Positions 1 to 5,074 of a stretch of 5,512 nucleotides of DNA are shown piece after piece. Each line of letters begins with the position of its first letter. The first letter of the stretch is position 1. The stretch is from Tissierellia bacterium (GTDB taxonomy: Bacteria; Bacillota; Clostridia; Tissierellales; Tepidimicrobiaceae): contig JAAYRM010000062.1 in the NCBI GenBank assembly GCA_012518745.1, positions 1 to 5,512 on the forward strand. The letters run 5' to 3'. The notes under the pieces were generated by a model. That model saw only the letters and a program-made list of their open reading frames with translations, was not told the origin of the DNA and ran no database searches. The translations under genes were made by a program, and so were the position numbers.

Positions 1-531
1 ATCATATACCCTTAATTCATGCAAGGCTAAGGTCATTATATTTACCTTCTCGGGGGTTTTGGCCAATGCCCTTATAAATTTTAACTTGTCTAGCCTATAG
101 GTATTGGCGATGATTTCGGCGAATTTAGAACTCTCCTCCCTATAGAACTCATCCGCCATATCTATCAATACCATTATATTGGCCTCTCCTTCAATCCGGC
201 GTTCCGATAGCCATTCAAGTAATTCCAAAACGCTACCCTCGCCATAGACATGCTCTAACCTATCGAAATCTATATTGGGAAGCAGTTCCAATGCCTTTGC
301 TAAGTATTCCTCGCCATCCCTAGCTGTAATTATCTTCATAATCAGCTCTTCATCATCCTCATTGCCATCTATATTCAATTTAGGTATAGAATTATCCACT
401 ATCCCATCCTCTTCATTTTTCATATCCGCCATATCATGATATCTATCCTTGGGAGCTATCCAAAATATAAATATCGATATGATGCCCACAGCTATTATAG
501 ACCCTATTAAAAACATTCGTGGTTTCTGCAT
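1..531 (-). CDS. Hypothetical membrane-anchored protein, 3' end beyond the left edge
   Basis: The open frame runs from an ATG at 531 to the left edge, giving 177 codons without a stop, so the C-terminus is missing. A GAGGTG ribosome binding site sits 10 nt upstream of the ATG. Residues 7-25 (FLIGSIIAVGIISIFIFWI) form one hydrophobic segment after a short basic N-terminus, which suggests a signal anchor with the rest outside the cell. An acidic, low-complexity linker follows (about 35-63, many Asp and Glu). Then comes a helical region of alternating hydrophobic and charged residues (LAKALELLPNI, LELLEWLSERR, MVLIDMADEFY, FAEIIANTYRLDKL). These look like successive amphipathic helices, loosely HEAT- or TPR-like, but I recognise no family. 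It diverges from the yihY gene. It is very probably a real gene; its function is unknown. Confidence 0.8.
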   Translation of the reverse strand, partial: MQKPRMFLIGSIIAVGIISIFIFWIAPKDRYHDMADMKNEEDGIVDNSIPKLNIDGNEDDEELIMKIITARDGEEYLAKALELLPNIDFDRLEHVYGEGSVLELLEWLSERRIEGEANIMVLIDMADEFYREESSKFAEIIANTYRLDKLKFIRALAKTPEKVNIMTLALHELRVYD

Positions 532-554
532 AATATCTATTCACCTCTGCTTGT

Positions 555-583
555 ATATTAATACCCTATTTGATATATTTCAA
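555..583 (-). promoter_or_regulatory. Candidate sigma-A promoter for the leftward hypothetical gene
   Basis: On the minus strand, TTGAAA (583-578, 5 of 6 to the -35 consensus) is followed after exactly 17 bp by TAATAT (560-555, 4 of 6 to the -10). The predicted start near 548 would leave a leader of only about 17 nt, just enough for the GAGGTG ribosome binding site. The region is very AT-rich, so chance matches are likely. A perfect TATAAT at 604-599 on the same strand is an alternative -10 but lacks a convincing -35. Confidence 0.35.
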
Positions 584-587
584 AATC

Positions 588-616
588 TTGGCTAATATAT
601 TATATATATGCATTAT
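588..616 (+). promoter_or_regulatory. Candidate promoter for yihY
   Basis: TTGGCT at 588-593 (a weak -35) is separated by 17 bp from CATTAT at 611-616 (4 of 6 to TATAAT), with a TG directly before it. This is the best-spaced pair ahead of yihY. It would start transcription near 623, just before the inverted repeat at 626-642. The match is weak and the surroundings are AT-rich. Confidence 0.3.
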
Positions 617-625
617 CTGGGATAG

Positions 626-642
626 ACAGTTTGATTAACTGT
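626..642. repeat. Small inverted repeat ahead of yihY
   Basis: ACAGTT (626-631) and AACTGT (637-642) are perfect inverted arms around TGATT. The element lies just after the predicted transcription start and 6 nt before the AGGAGG of yihY. A compact 6-5-6 dyad in this position resembles an operator for a dimeric repressor, or a weak 5' hairpin. Repeats this short do arise by chance. Confidence 0.35.
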
Positions 643-648
643 TACAAT

Positions 649-663
649 AGGAGGGGTGGTGAT
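649..663 (+). promoter_or_regulatory. Overlapping ribosome binding sites that decide the yihY start
   Basis: AGGAGG (649-654) is followed directly by GGTGGTGAT (655-663), one mismatch from the GGAGGTGAT form of a full anti-16S match. The in-frame GTG codons at 656 and 659 lie inside or right against this purine block, too close for normal initiation. The next in-frame initiator, TTG at 668, lies 13 nt after AGGAGG and about 7 nt after the second GGTGG core, which favours it. Confidence 0.5.
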
Positions 664-667
664 TATA

Positions 668-1534
668 TTGACGGATAGAGATTATAGAAGAAGGAGAAGA
701 AGATATTTCCTACATGAGCTATTATATAGGGTTAAGGATGGAGAGGTGACTGCGGTAGGTGCCCAGCTTACATACTATTTAATACTCTCCATATTCCCGT
801 TTCTAATATTTTTCCTCAACCTACTCAGCTATACCAGTATCGCTAGGGATGAGGTGCTGGATACCTTCATAATAATGCTTCCAATAGAGGTGCAAATATT
901 GATCAAGAACGTGGTTTCGGAGATAGTAGGGACCAGCTCGGATACATTGCTATCCCTGGGGATCATACTCACCCTTTGGACCGGTTCCCTTGGAATATCG
1001 GCCATAATCAAGGCGGTTAATAAGGCCTATGATGTGGAAAATAGGAGACCCTATTGGAAGATCAAGGGGTTGGCCATATTCTTCACCATCGCATTGGCAT
1101 TCGTATTGATATTGGTGCTATCCATGCTGGTATTCGGGGAGATCATAGGCAAGAGGTTGTTTGCACGATTTGGAGCTATATATGTCTTCAGCCAAATATG
1201 GCAGCTCCTAAGGCTTGTAATACCATTTGTATCCATGGTGATCATCTTCGCCCTATTGTATAAATTGAGTCCCGCCCCAGAAGATGGAACCACTATAAGG
1301 TTTAGGCATATATTGCCGGGCGCCCTCTTCACCTCCGTAGGCTGGATTATAGCATCGATGGTTTTCTCCTATTATGTGAATAATTTTGGGAAATACGCCA
1401 ATACATACGGGAGCCTAGGTGGAATCATAGTTCTATTGGTATGGCTTTATATAACCAGTATAATGATCATATTGGGCGGTGAAATCAACGGCACCTATGC
1501 CTATATGAAACAGAACAAGGATATAGAGAATTAG
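668..1534 (+). CDS. yihY: YihY/BrkB-family inner membrane protein
   Basis: A polytopic membrane protein of the YihY/virulence-factor BrkB family (COG1295), once misannotated as ribonuclease BN; its molecular role is unsettled. The preferred TTG start gives 288 residues, normal for the family; a GTG at 656 would add four. After a very basic N-terminus with six consecutive Arg (7-12), about six membrane helices can be seen near 34-53, 93-112, 135-157, 178-200, 213-235 and 248-271. Family hallmarks are AQLTYYLILSIFPFLIF near 32-48, WTGSLGISAIIKAVNKAYDV with RRPYW (104-130), RHILPGAL (213-220) and the C-terminal NTYGSLGGIIVLLVWLY followed by GGEIN (245-274). It is the only rightward gene here, divergent from the hypothetical gene on its left and convergent with msrB, whose frame it overlaps by four bases. 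The family assignment is firm; the start codon is less so. Confidence 0.92.
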   Translation: MTDRDYRRRRRRYFLHELLYRVKDGEVTAVGAQLTYYLILSIFPFLIFFLNLLSYTSIARDEVLDTFIIMLPIEVQILIKNVVSEIVGTSSDTLLSLGIILTLWTGSLGISAIIKAVNKAYDVENRRPYWKIKGLAIFFTIALAFVLILVLSMLVFGEIIGKRLFARFGAIYVFSQIWQLLRLVIPFVSMVIIFALLYKLSPAPEDGTTIRFRHILPGALFTSVGWIIASMVFSYYVNNFGKYANTYGSLGGIIVLLVWLYITSIMIILGGEINGTYAYMKQNKDIEN

Positions 1535-1558
1535 AGATATTCTCCATATCCTTGTTCT
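1512..1558. terminator. Bidirectional hairpin terminator shared by yihY and msrB
   Basis: The arms at 1512-1531 and 1539-1558 are inverted repeats of 20 bases with a single A-C mismatch, around a 7-base loop (TAGAGAT). U-rich tracts follow in both transcripts: TTGTTCTTCC on the plus strand and TTGTTCTGTTTC on the minus. The yihY stop codon falls at the loop and the msrB stop overlaps it, so the stem encodes the last residues of both proteins (NKDIEN and EEQGYGEYL). The tails are not pure U runs, but stem length and the convergent position make two-way termination likely. Confidence 0.75.
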
Positions 1559-1968
1559 TCCATATCCTCTTTCTTTATAAACCTTAGGGCAGCGCTGTTG
1601 ATGCAATACCTAAGGCCTCCACTTTCTTTGGGCCCATCAGGGAATACATGGCCTAGATGGGAATCCCCATGTCTACTCCTTACCTCGGTCCTCCGCATAC
1701 CACGACTGGTATCTAGCTTCTCCTCTATGTTCTTCCCCTCTATCGGAGTGGTGAAACTCGGCCAACCGCAACCGGCATCGTATTTATCATCAGACGAGAA
1801 CAAGGGCTCCCCTGAAACTATATCCACATATATACCCTCTTCCTCGTGATCCCAAAACTCATTATGAAAGGGTCTTTCGGTACCATCCTCCTGGGTCACC
1901 TCATATTGAATTGGGGTTAGCTTTTCTCTCAATTCCTCATCCGATGGTTTGCTATATCTTTTTCCCAT
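1531..1968 (-). CDS. msrB: Peptide-methionine (R)-S-oxide reductase MsrB, zinc-free type
   Basis: Reduces the R epimer of methionine sulfoxide in oxidised proteins, using thioredoxin or similar for recycling, in the cytosol. The protein has 145 residues and no signal peptide. Visible landmarks are the family opening LTPIQYEVTQEDGTERPF (17-34), CGWPSF with the resolving Cys67, RSRHGDSHLGHVFPDGP (97-113) and RYCINSAALRF (120-130) with catalytic Cys122. The two CxxC zinc sites of the E. coli enzyme are absent (VDIVSG and RSRHGD stand in their places), as in the Bacillus subtilis enzyme. The ATG at 1968 is chosen because AGGAGGTGAG (1981-1972) lies upstream with 7 nt between its AGGAGG core and the ATG; an earlier ATG at 1989 lies upstream of that site with no signal of its own. 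It starts 70 nt after the stop of the 185-aa gene and may be read from it or from an AT-rich promoter in between. Confidence 0.96.
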   Translation of the reverse strand: MGKRYSKPSDEELREKLTPIQYEVTQEDGTERPFHNEFWDHEEEGIYVDIVSGEPLFSSDDKYDAGCGWPSFTTPIEGKNIEEKLDTSRGMRRTEVRSRHGDSHLGHVFPDGPKESGGLRYCINSAALRFIKKEDMEEQGYGEYL

Positions 1969-2038
1969 CCGCTCACCTCCTATTTTCATATGTATATATT
2001 ACCCGATTTCTCCATATATAATAATTATAATTGCAATT

Positions 2039-2596
2039 TTAGACTATATGCGTGGATATAATATATGGCCTCCTATTTAGATGGGCCCTATATATTACTA
2101 GATATGTCCTTCTATCATCGCTATTCATATAATCGATGATATAGTCCTTACCCCTGCTGAATAGCCCCTTTCTGCCCGCCCAATCCTGCAACCATCTATC
2201 ATCAGCAACCTTGATCTGATATGTGGCGCCATCCCCCGTGAATAGTATCCCATGATATGCCGAATCCTCTATTATATCCTCTATCCTGTCCACCATGATC
2301 ATGGAAAGCCTTTCCACATTATTAGGCGACATAAAATCACCTATCGGTCTGGCTATATCCTTTAAATATACCGCAAGATCTAGCCCCTCCATCTGCTGCA
2401 TGAACACGGGCTTATCCCTTATCTCGAAAAAATGCCCTCTATCCAGTAGATTGCATCCTATTATATCGAATATATTCAATATGTATTTGCCACTATCATA
2501 CCTTACAATTATATACCTGTTATTGTCCATATCATAGGCAGCTATATAGGAATATTGTGGCCTATCAACGATTCCCAATATCAACAAGGTATACAT
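2039..2596 (-). CDS. Hypothetical protein with possible dual OB-fold architecture
   Basis: A 185-residue protein of unassigned function. The ATG at 2596 has a good ribosome binding site (GGGGGTGATG, about 7 nt from the GGGGG block to the ATG). There is no convincing signal peptide or membrane helix, so it is probably cytosolic. The N-terminal half (3-55) is rich in beta-type segments: LLILGIVDRPQYSYIAAYDM, RYIIVRY, YILNIFDIIGC. The C-terminal half has YQIKVADDRWLQDW (126-139) and TYLVIYRAHLNRRPYIISTHIV (164-185). A beta segment starting with an 'ILxIV' motif plus a 'self-identifying' AYDMDNNRYI turn, then a C-terminal 'V-x-D-x-x-W' and a final strand pair, resemble proteins described as having a dual OB-containing domain. 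I recall that pattern only loosely and no signature motif is decisive. The gene begins 27 nt after the transpeptidase stop, so co-transcription is likely. Confidence 0.75.
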   Translation of the reverse strand: MYTLLILGIVDRPQYSYIAAYDMDNNRYIIVRYDSGKYILNIFDIIGCNLLDRGHFFEIRDKPVFMQQMEGLDLAVYLKDIARPIGDFMSPNNVERLSMIMVDRIEDIIEDSAYHGILFTGDGATYQIKVADDRWLQDWAGRKGLFSRGKDYIIDYMNSDDRRTYLVIYRAHLNRRPYIISTHIV

Positions 2597-2613
2597 ATCA
2601 TCACCCCCGGATC

Positions 2614-2625
2614 AGATGATCATCT
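2614..2625. repeat. 12-bp perfect palindrome between two genes
   Basis: AGATGATCATCT reads the same on both strands. It overlaps the transpeptidase stop codon and lies in the 27-nt gap before the 185-aa gene. There is no loop and no U tract, so it is not a terminator. It may be a protein-binding site or coincidence. Confidence 0.3.
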
Positions 2626-3493
2626 AGTTTATAAAGACGGTTGACCCCTCCTCTATATTGTCATAGAACCATTTGCTATCTTCCATCGACAATCTAATAC
2701 AGCCATCCGAGGCCCTTTTGCCGAGGGTATAATCGGTTATATTCCCATCCTTATCCATTGATAATGAATGGAATAGATATGGGCCATCGAATCGCACCCA
2801 ATTCTTTGCACCACTTTTCAATCTATCCGAGTAGAACTCCTCCCCTCTTTCCTGTATCTCAAATACTCCCTTAACGGTAGGGGATTTATTGGCCCCAGTT
2901 GCCGATAGCATGGTTCGATAATGCTTCCAGGTATCATCCTCATTTAATAGCACATGGGTCAATTGCCTATCTATATCCACCCATATCAATTGGGAAGTCT
3001 GGCTTGTCAATTCACTATTATTTATAAATTCTTCAACTTGCCGCTTGCTCATCCATTCCGCATTGGTTTCGGGATCATCCGGTATTATGAGATTCTCCGC
3101 GGGTATCCAGCCCTCGCTTCCATCCCCGGCCTTCACTAGATATGATTCCCTACCCCTATCCTTTATAACCTCTACCACCTGATCCTTGCTAAAGCTCCCA
3201 ATCTGTTCCTTATTCATGGAATGGCTATCATAATATGGACTATCCTCGGCTATCTTCGCAAATATGTATGTCGCCCTGACCATATCCATGGCAGTACGGG
3301 TTCTCACCGTCCCGCGGGACGTCATCCCCCGATCCATATATGGCATATATTCTATGTGCTGATCTTCAATTGCATCGATAGAATCAGAACCGCTCCTGCC
3401 AAAGCCAACGAAATCGAAAACAGATGGGCTCACCGTTATGACGATGGCCATGGCTATGATAAATTTTATATTTCTTCTGATCTTGAACCGCAT
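2624..3493 (-). CDS. Secreted L,D-transpeptidase (YkuD domain) with SH3-like region
   Basis: Likely forms or edits peptidoglycan cross-links outside the membrane through a catalytic Cys thioester. The 289 residues start with a basic stretch and a hydrophobic helix (about 11-30), a signal peptide or anchor. Residues about 65-137 resemble a bacterial SH3 domain (TYIFAKIAEDSPYY, GSFSKDQVVEVIK, GSEGWIPAENLI). The YkuD catalytic domain follows from about 168 (IWVDIDRQLTHVL, MLSATGANKSPTVKGVFEI, WVRFDGPYLFHSLSM), with base His242 and the motif ASDGCIRL at 261-268 carrying catalytic Cys265 and Arg267. The usual motif is S-H-G-C; here the second His is Asp263 (codon GAT). The ATG at 3493 has AGGAGG 6 nt upstream, and the small ORF ahead ends inside that site, so the two are probably translationally coupled. 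The 185-aa gene follows closely. The family is certain; the substrate and the effect of the Asp are not known. Confidence 0.94.
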   Translation of the reverse strand: MRFKIRRNIKFIIAMAIVITVSPSVFDFVGFGRSGSDSIDAIEDQHIEYMPYMDRGMTSRGTVRTRTAMDMVRATYIFAKIAEDSPYYDSHSMNKEQIGSFSKDQVVEVIKDRGRESYLVKAGDGSEGWIPAENLIIPDDPETNAEWMSKRQVEEFINNSELTSQTSQLIWVDIDRQLTHVLLNEDDTWKHYRTMLSATGANKSPTVKGVFEIQERGEEFYSDRLKSGAKNWVRFDGPYLFHSLSMDKDGNITDYTLGKRASDGCIRLSMEDSKWFYDNIEEGSTVFIN

Positions 3494-3503
3494 TCTAATC
3501 CTC

Positions 3504-3674
3504 CTAAATTGTCAATTCATCATAAGTTAGAAATGGAACCTTCCCTTTTACATCAAATACTTCATATATTATATCATATATGGCTGGTTTCGACATATGT
3601 TTTCATACCCCCATTAATGGACAGGATATATTCTCTTCCTTCGATAGGTCCCTGTATTTATTGGTATTGGCCAT
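3504..3674 (-). pseudogene. Small ORF interrupted by an in-frame TGA, ahead of the transpeptidase gene
   Basis: The ATG at 3674 has GGAGG 7 nt upstream and opens a 23-residue peptide (MANTNKYRDLSKEENISCPL then MGV) that ends at TGA (3605-3603). The same frame continues after the TGA for 32 more sense codons (KHM, then SKPAIYDIIYEVFDVKG, then KVPFLTYDELTI) to a TAG at 3506-3504. That TAG overlaps the transpeptidase AGGAGG. Read through, it would be a 56-residue protein, with translation signals placed correctly at both ends of the whole unit and none broken by the TGA. A fresh start is possible at the in-frame ATG at 3596, 11 nt after a GGGGG run. The simplest reading is a recent nonsense mutation (TGG to TGA is one change). 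Alternatives are two tiny coupled peptides, or UGA recoding with Cys18 six residues before it. I do not recognise the family. Confidence 0.55.
3568..3576 (-). promoter_or_regulatory. Extended -10 promoter candidate for the transpeptidase gene
   Basis: TGATATAAT on the minus strand is a perfect TGnTATAAT extended -10. It would start transcription near 3561, giving a leader of about 68 nt to the transpeptidase ATG at 3493. No good -35 lies 16-18 bp upstream, which extended -10 promoters tolerate. It falls inside the second half of the interrupted small ORF. Confidence 0.4.
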
Positions 3675-3711
3675 ATGTAATCCTCCATTATCCGCTGTTG
3701 CTTATATAAAA

Positions 3712-4233
3712 CTATCTCCTAAAAATAGGCCTATTATAATATTCAGCTAATCCCTTACTACATTGGGATATGATCCATTTTACATCCCGCTCGGTCAACT
3801 TTTGAAATATATGCCTATTAAATTCTACATACTCTAAATCCTTGCTCCTCTTCATAAACCTCATATCCTCAAATCGTTTGAAAGGGTTAGAGAATATATT
3901 TCTCTCCACATCCTTCCTCGTACAATTCCCCTTATAATATATGCTATTTTTCTTCTCTATTGGTACGCCCCTTTCCCGCCTTTCCTCATAGAAGTATATA
4001 AAATAATCTACTATATCATCGACTTTAACCCTTCCTTTTTCATCCATATGTTCCAATATGGCCTTTAATAAAACGGGTTTGTAGGAATAGCTCATATCCA
4101 TTATGTCTATCATTTCCATAAACTTATCCTTCATATTGGCAGGGGTTATTAGCTCCCATCCAAATTCTTTTGCATACCCTATTACATTTTCTTCTTTAAA
4201 GTATTTAAAGCTCTGGTTGTTTCCCATAGGCAC
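3712..4233 (-). pseudogene. C-terminal fragment of an SF2 (DEAD/DEAH) helicase-related protein
   Basis: An open 173-codon frame from a GTG at 4233 to a TAG. The frame is also open upstream of the GTG, into 'REGRIEPDLEVPMG' without an earlier ATG, which suggests an internal part of a longer protein. The composition is that of a well-formed helical domain: SFKYFKEENVIGYAKEFGWE, MDMSYSYKPVLLKAILEHMD, RVKVDDIVDYFIYFYEERRE, then FSNPFKRFEDMRFMKRSKDL. This pattern follows the helicase core in a group of large clostridial DEAD/DEAH helicases, as I remember them. The neighbouring piece with helicase motifs V and VI (4541-4247) lies just upstream in another frame, and the segment that should connect the two is missing. 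The only purine-rich signal, AGAGGTG, is too close to the inner ATG at 4227. It could still be expressed as a stand-alone domain, but a remnant is more likely. Confidence 0.7.
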
Positions 4234-4246
4234 CTCTAAATCTGGC

Positions 4247-4541
4247 TCAATCCTTCCTTCCCTTATATAGCCGCATACCCCTTCCCAGTTGTTGCATATA
4301 TAGGGTCTTGGACATCGTAGGCCTTGCCATAAATAATATCTCTGTCTTGGGGCTATCCCAGCCTTCGTTTAATAGATCGCAGGCACATAGCACATCCATA
4401 TCACCATGTTCATATTCGTGTAGGATATCCTTCCTTGTGGAATCCCTCAAGGAACCTGATACCGCCCTTGCCTTAATATCCTTACCAGCTTATTATATTG
4501 TATCCTCCTCATATGATCACCTTGCCTAATCCACTAAATCT
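4247..4541 (-). pseudogene. Broken helicase core fragment with motifs IV to VI
   Basis: The second RecA-like domain of a superfamily 2 helicase, in three frames. First, 4541-4512 reads RFSGLGKVII, like the strand of motif IV, then hits TGA. Second, 4515-4486 reads HMRRIQYNKL, the helix that normally follows, shifted in frame and lacking the expected 'FC' stretch. Third, 4489-4247 reads AGKDIKARAVSGSLRDSTRK and on through DVLCACDLLNEGWDSP (motif V) and PTMSKTLYMQQLGRGMRLYK (motif VI, QxxGRGxR), ending at TGA after KGRKD. A TTG at 4450 opens the longest uninterrupted part but has no ribosome binding site. Walker A and DEAH motifs are nowhere in the window, so the N-terminal half is lost. Several indels in about 300 bases make this a dead gene with fair certainty; which helicase family it came from is less clear. 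Confidence 0.8.
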
Positions 4542-4623
4542 TATAAACATATCTCCTATCCTCAAAATATCCATCGTATCGGATTCCCTCGTATGTTATC
4601 CTCGTCAACTTCATTCTATATTG

Positions 4624-4645
4624 CCAATTAATTGAAGTCAATTGG
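4624..4645. repeat. Cluster of overlapping AATTG palindromes
   Basis: CCAATT (4624-4629) and AATTGG (4640-4645) form outer arms. Inside them, CAATTAATTG (4625-4634) is a perfect palindrome and AATTGA/TCAATT (4630-4635 and 4638-4643) forms another dyad. The cluster lies in the 127 bases between the helicase remnant and the DUF4359-like gene, where I see no other gene. It could be an operator or a weak hairpin; the AT-rich stems argue against a terminator. Confidence 0.3.
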
Positions 4646-4651
4646 ATTGCA

Positions 4652-4677
4652 GGATTCAAGCTATATTCTTAGAATCC
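4652..4677 (-). terminator. Weak hairpin at the end of the DUF4359-like gene
   Basis: On the minus strand GGATTC (4677-4672) pairs with GAATCC (4657-4652). An inner AAG/CTT adds three pairs after a one-base bulge and leaves a 7-base loop. It spans the stop codon of the gene. No U tract follows, so it may only stabilise the 3' end of the message. Confidence 0.25.
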
Positions 4678-4971
4678 CTGGATAGGTAAAAATCTATTAA
4701 ACACCCCTATGAATTTCATCTCCTCATCCCTTATCTTCAATGAATATATGCTGAATAGGTAATAATCTTCCCGGGTTGATATGGTGGAGGCTAATTTCCC
4801 CGTCATGGAGGCTATGGTACCGGATACAAACCTTGTCAACCCATTGTCATCCGCCAATTCCCTTCTGAAATTCTCCTCCACAAATATCTTGAAATTATCC
4901 CTTGTTGGGTTTGTTATATATAATCCTAGGCAAATAATAATTAGGATGATTAATGCCGTAATCCTTTTCAT
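4669..4971 (-). CDS. Small membrane-anchored protein, DUF4359-like
   Basis: A 100-residue protein with one N-terminal hydrophobic helix (about 5-19, ALIILIIICLGLYIT) followed by TNPT at 20-23. A short extracytoplasmic domain comes next, with TREDYYLFSIYSLKI (66-80) and FIGVFNRFLPI (87-97). The 'TNPT' right after the helix, then 'T-x-x-DY-x-LFSIY' and 'GxFNxFxPI', is the layout of DUF4359 proteins as I recall them; the family has no known function. The ATG at 4971 is preferred because AGGATGTG lies upstream with 7 nt between its AGGATG core and the ATG. An ATG at 4989 in the same frame would add MIGCVH and places that signal inside the gene. There is no lipobox around the Cys in the helix. The gene sits 103 nt downstream of the ABC permease gene and may have its own promoter there, though no clear pair is visible. 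Confidence 0.8.
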   Translation of the reverse strand: MKRITALIILIIICLGLYITNPTRDNFKIFVEENFRRELADDNGLTRFVSGTIASMTGKLASTISTREDYYLFSIYSLKIRDEEMKFIGVFNRFLPIQGF

Positions 4972-5074
4972 ATGAACACATCCTATCATCTATATACTGA
5001 TAGTTATATTTTGGCCCTTTAATGGATTATTATTCCAACCCCGTTATATATTCAGCTACAGAAAATAAAGAGGA

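Noticed and set aside
1051..1332. Frames on both strands inside yihY and msrB (also 829-1011, 1054-1263 and 1598-1849)
   Set aside because: All lie within confidently assigned family members in other frames, and none has its own translation signal or domain.
1990..2038. Dedicated msrB promoter in the AT-rich gap
   Set aside because: Several TATAAT- and TAATAT-like words occur, but none has a -35 at proper spacing; the base composition alone explains them.
3565..3605. SECIS element after the TGA of the small ORF
   Set aside because: Only a 5-bp ATATG/CATAT stem with an 11-base loop can be drawn, without the expected G-containing apical loop, so it does not support selenocysteine insertion by itself.
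3221..3709. 162-codon plus-strand frame opposite the transpeptidase gene
   Set aside because: It runs antisense to the clearly real transpeptidase and the small ORF, has a composition rich in His, Ile and Pro typical of shadow frames, and no recognisable domain or ribosome binding site.
4534..4614. 26-codon minus-strand ORF beginning MKLTRITYEGIRYDG
   Set aside because: No ribosome binding site precedes the ATG, and the region overlaps another frame that fits the helicase remnant (MDILRIGDMFIRFSGLGKVI). It may be another scrap of the dead gene.
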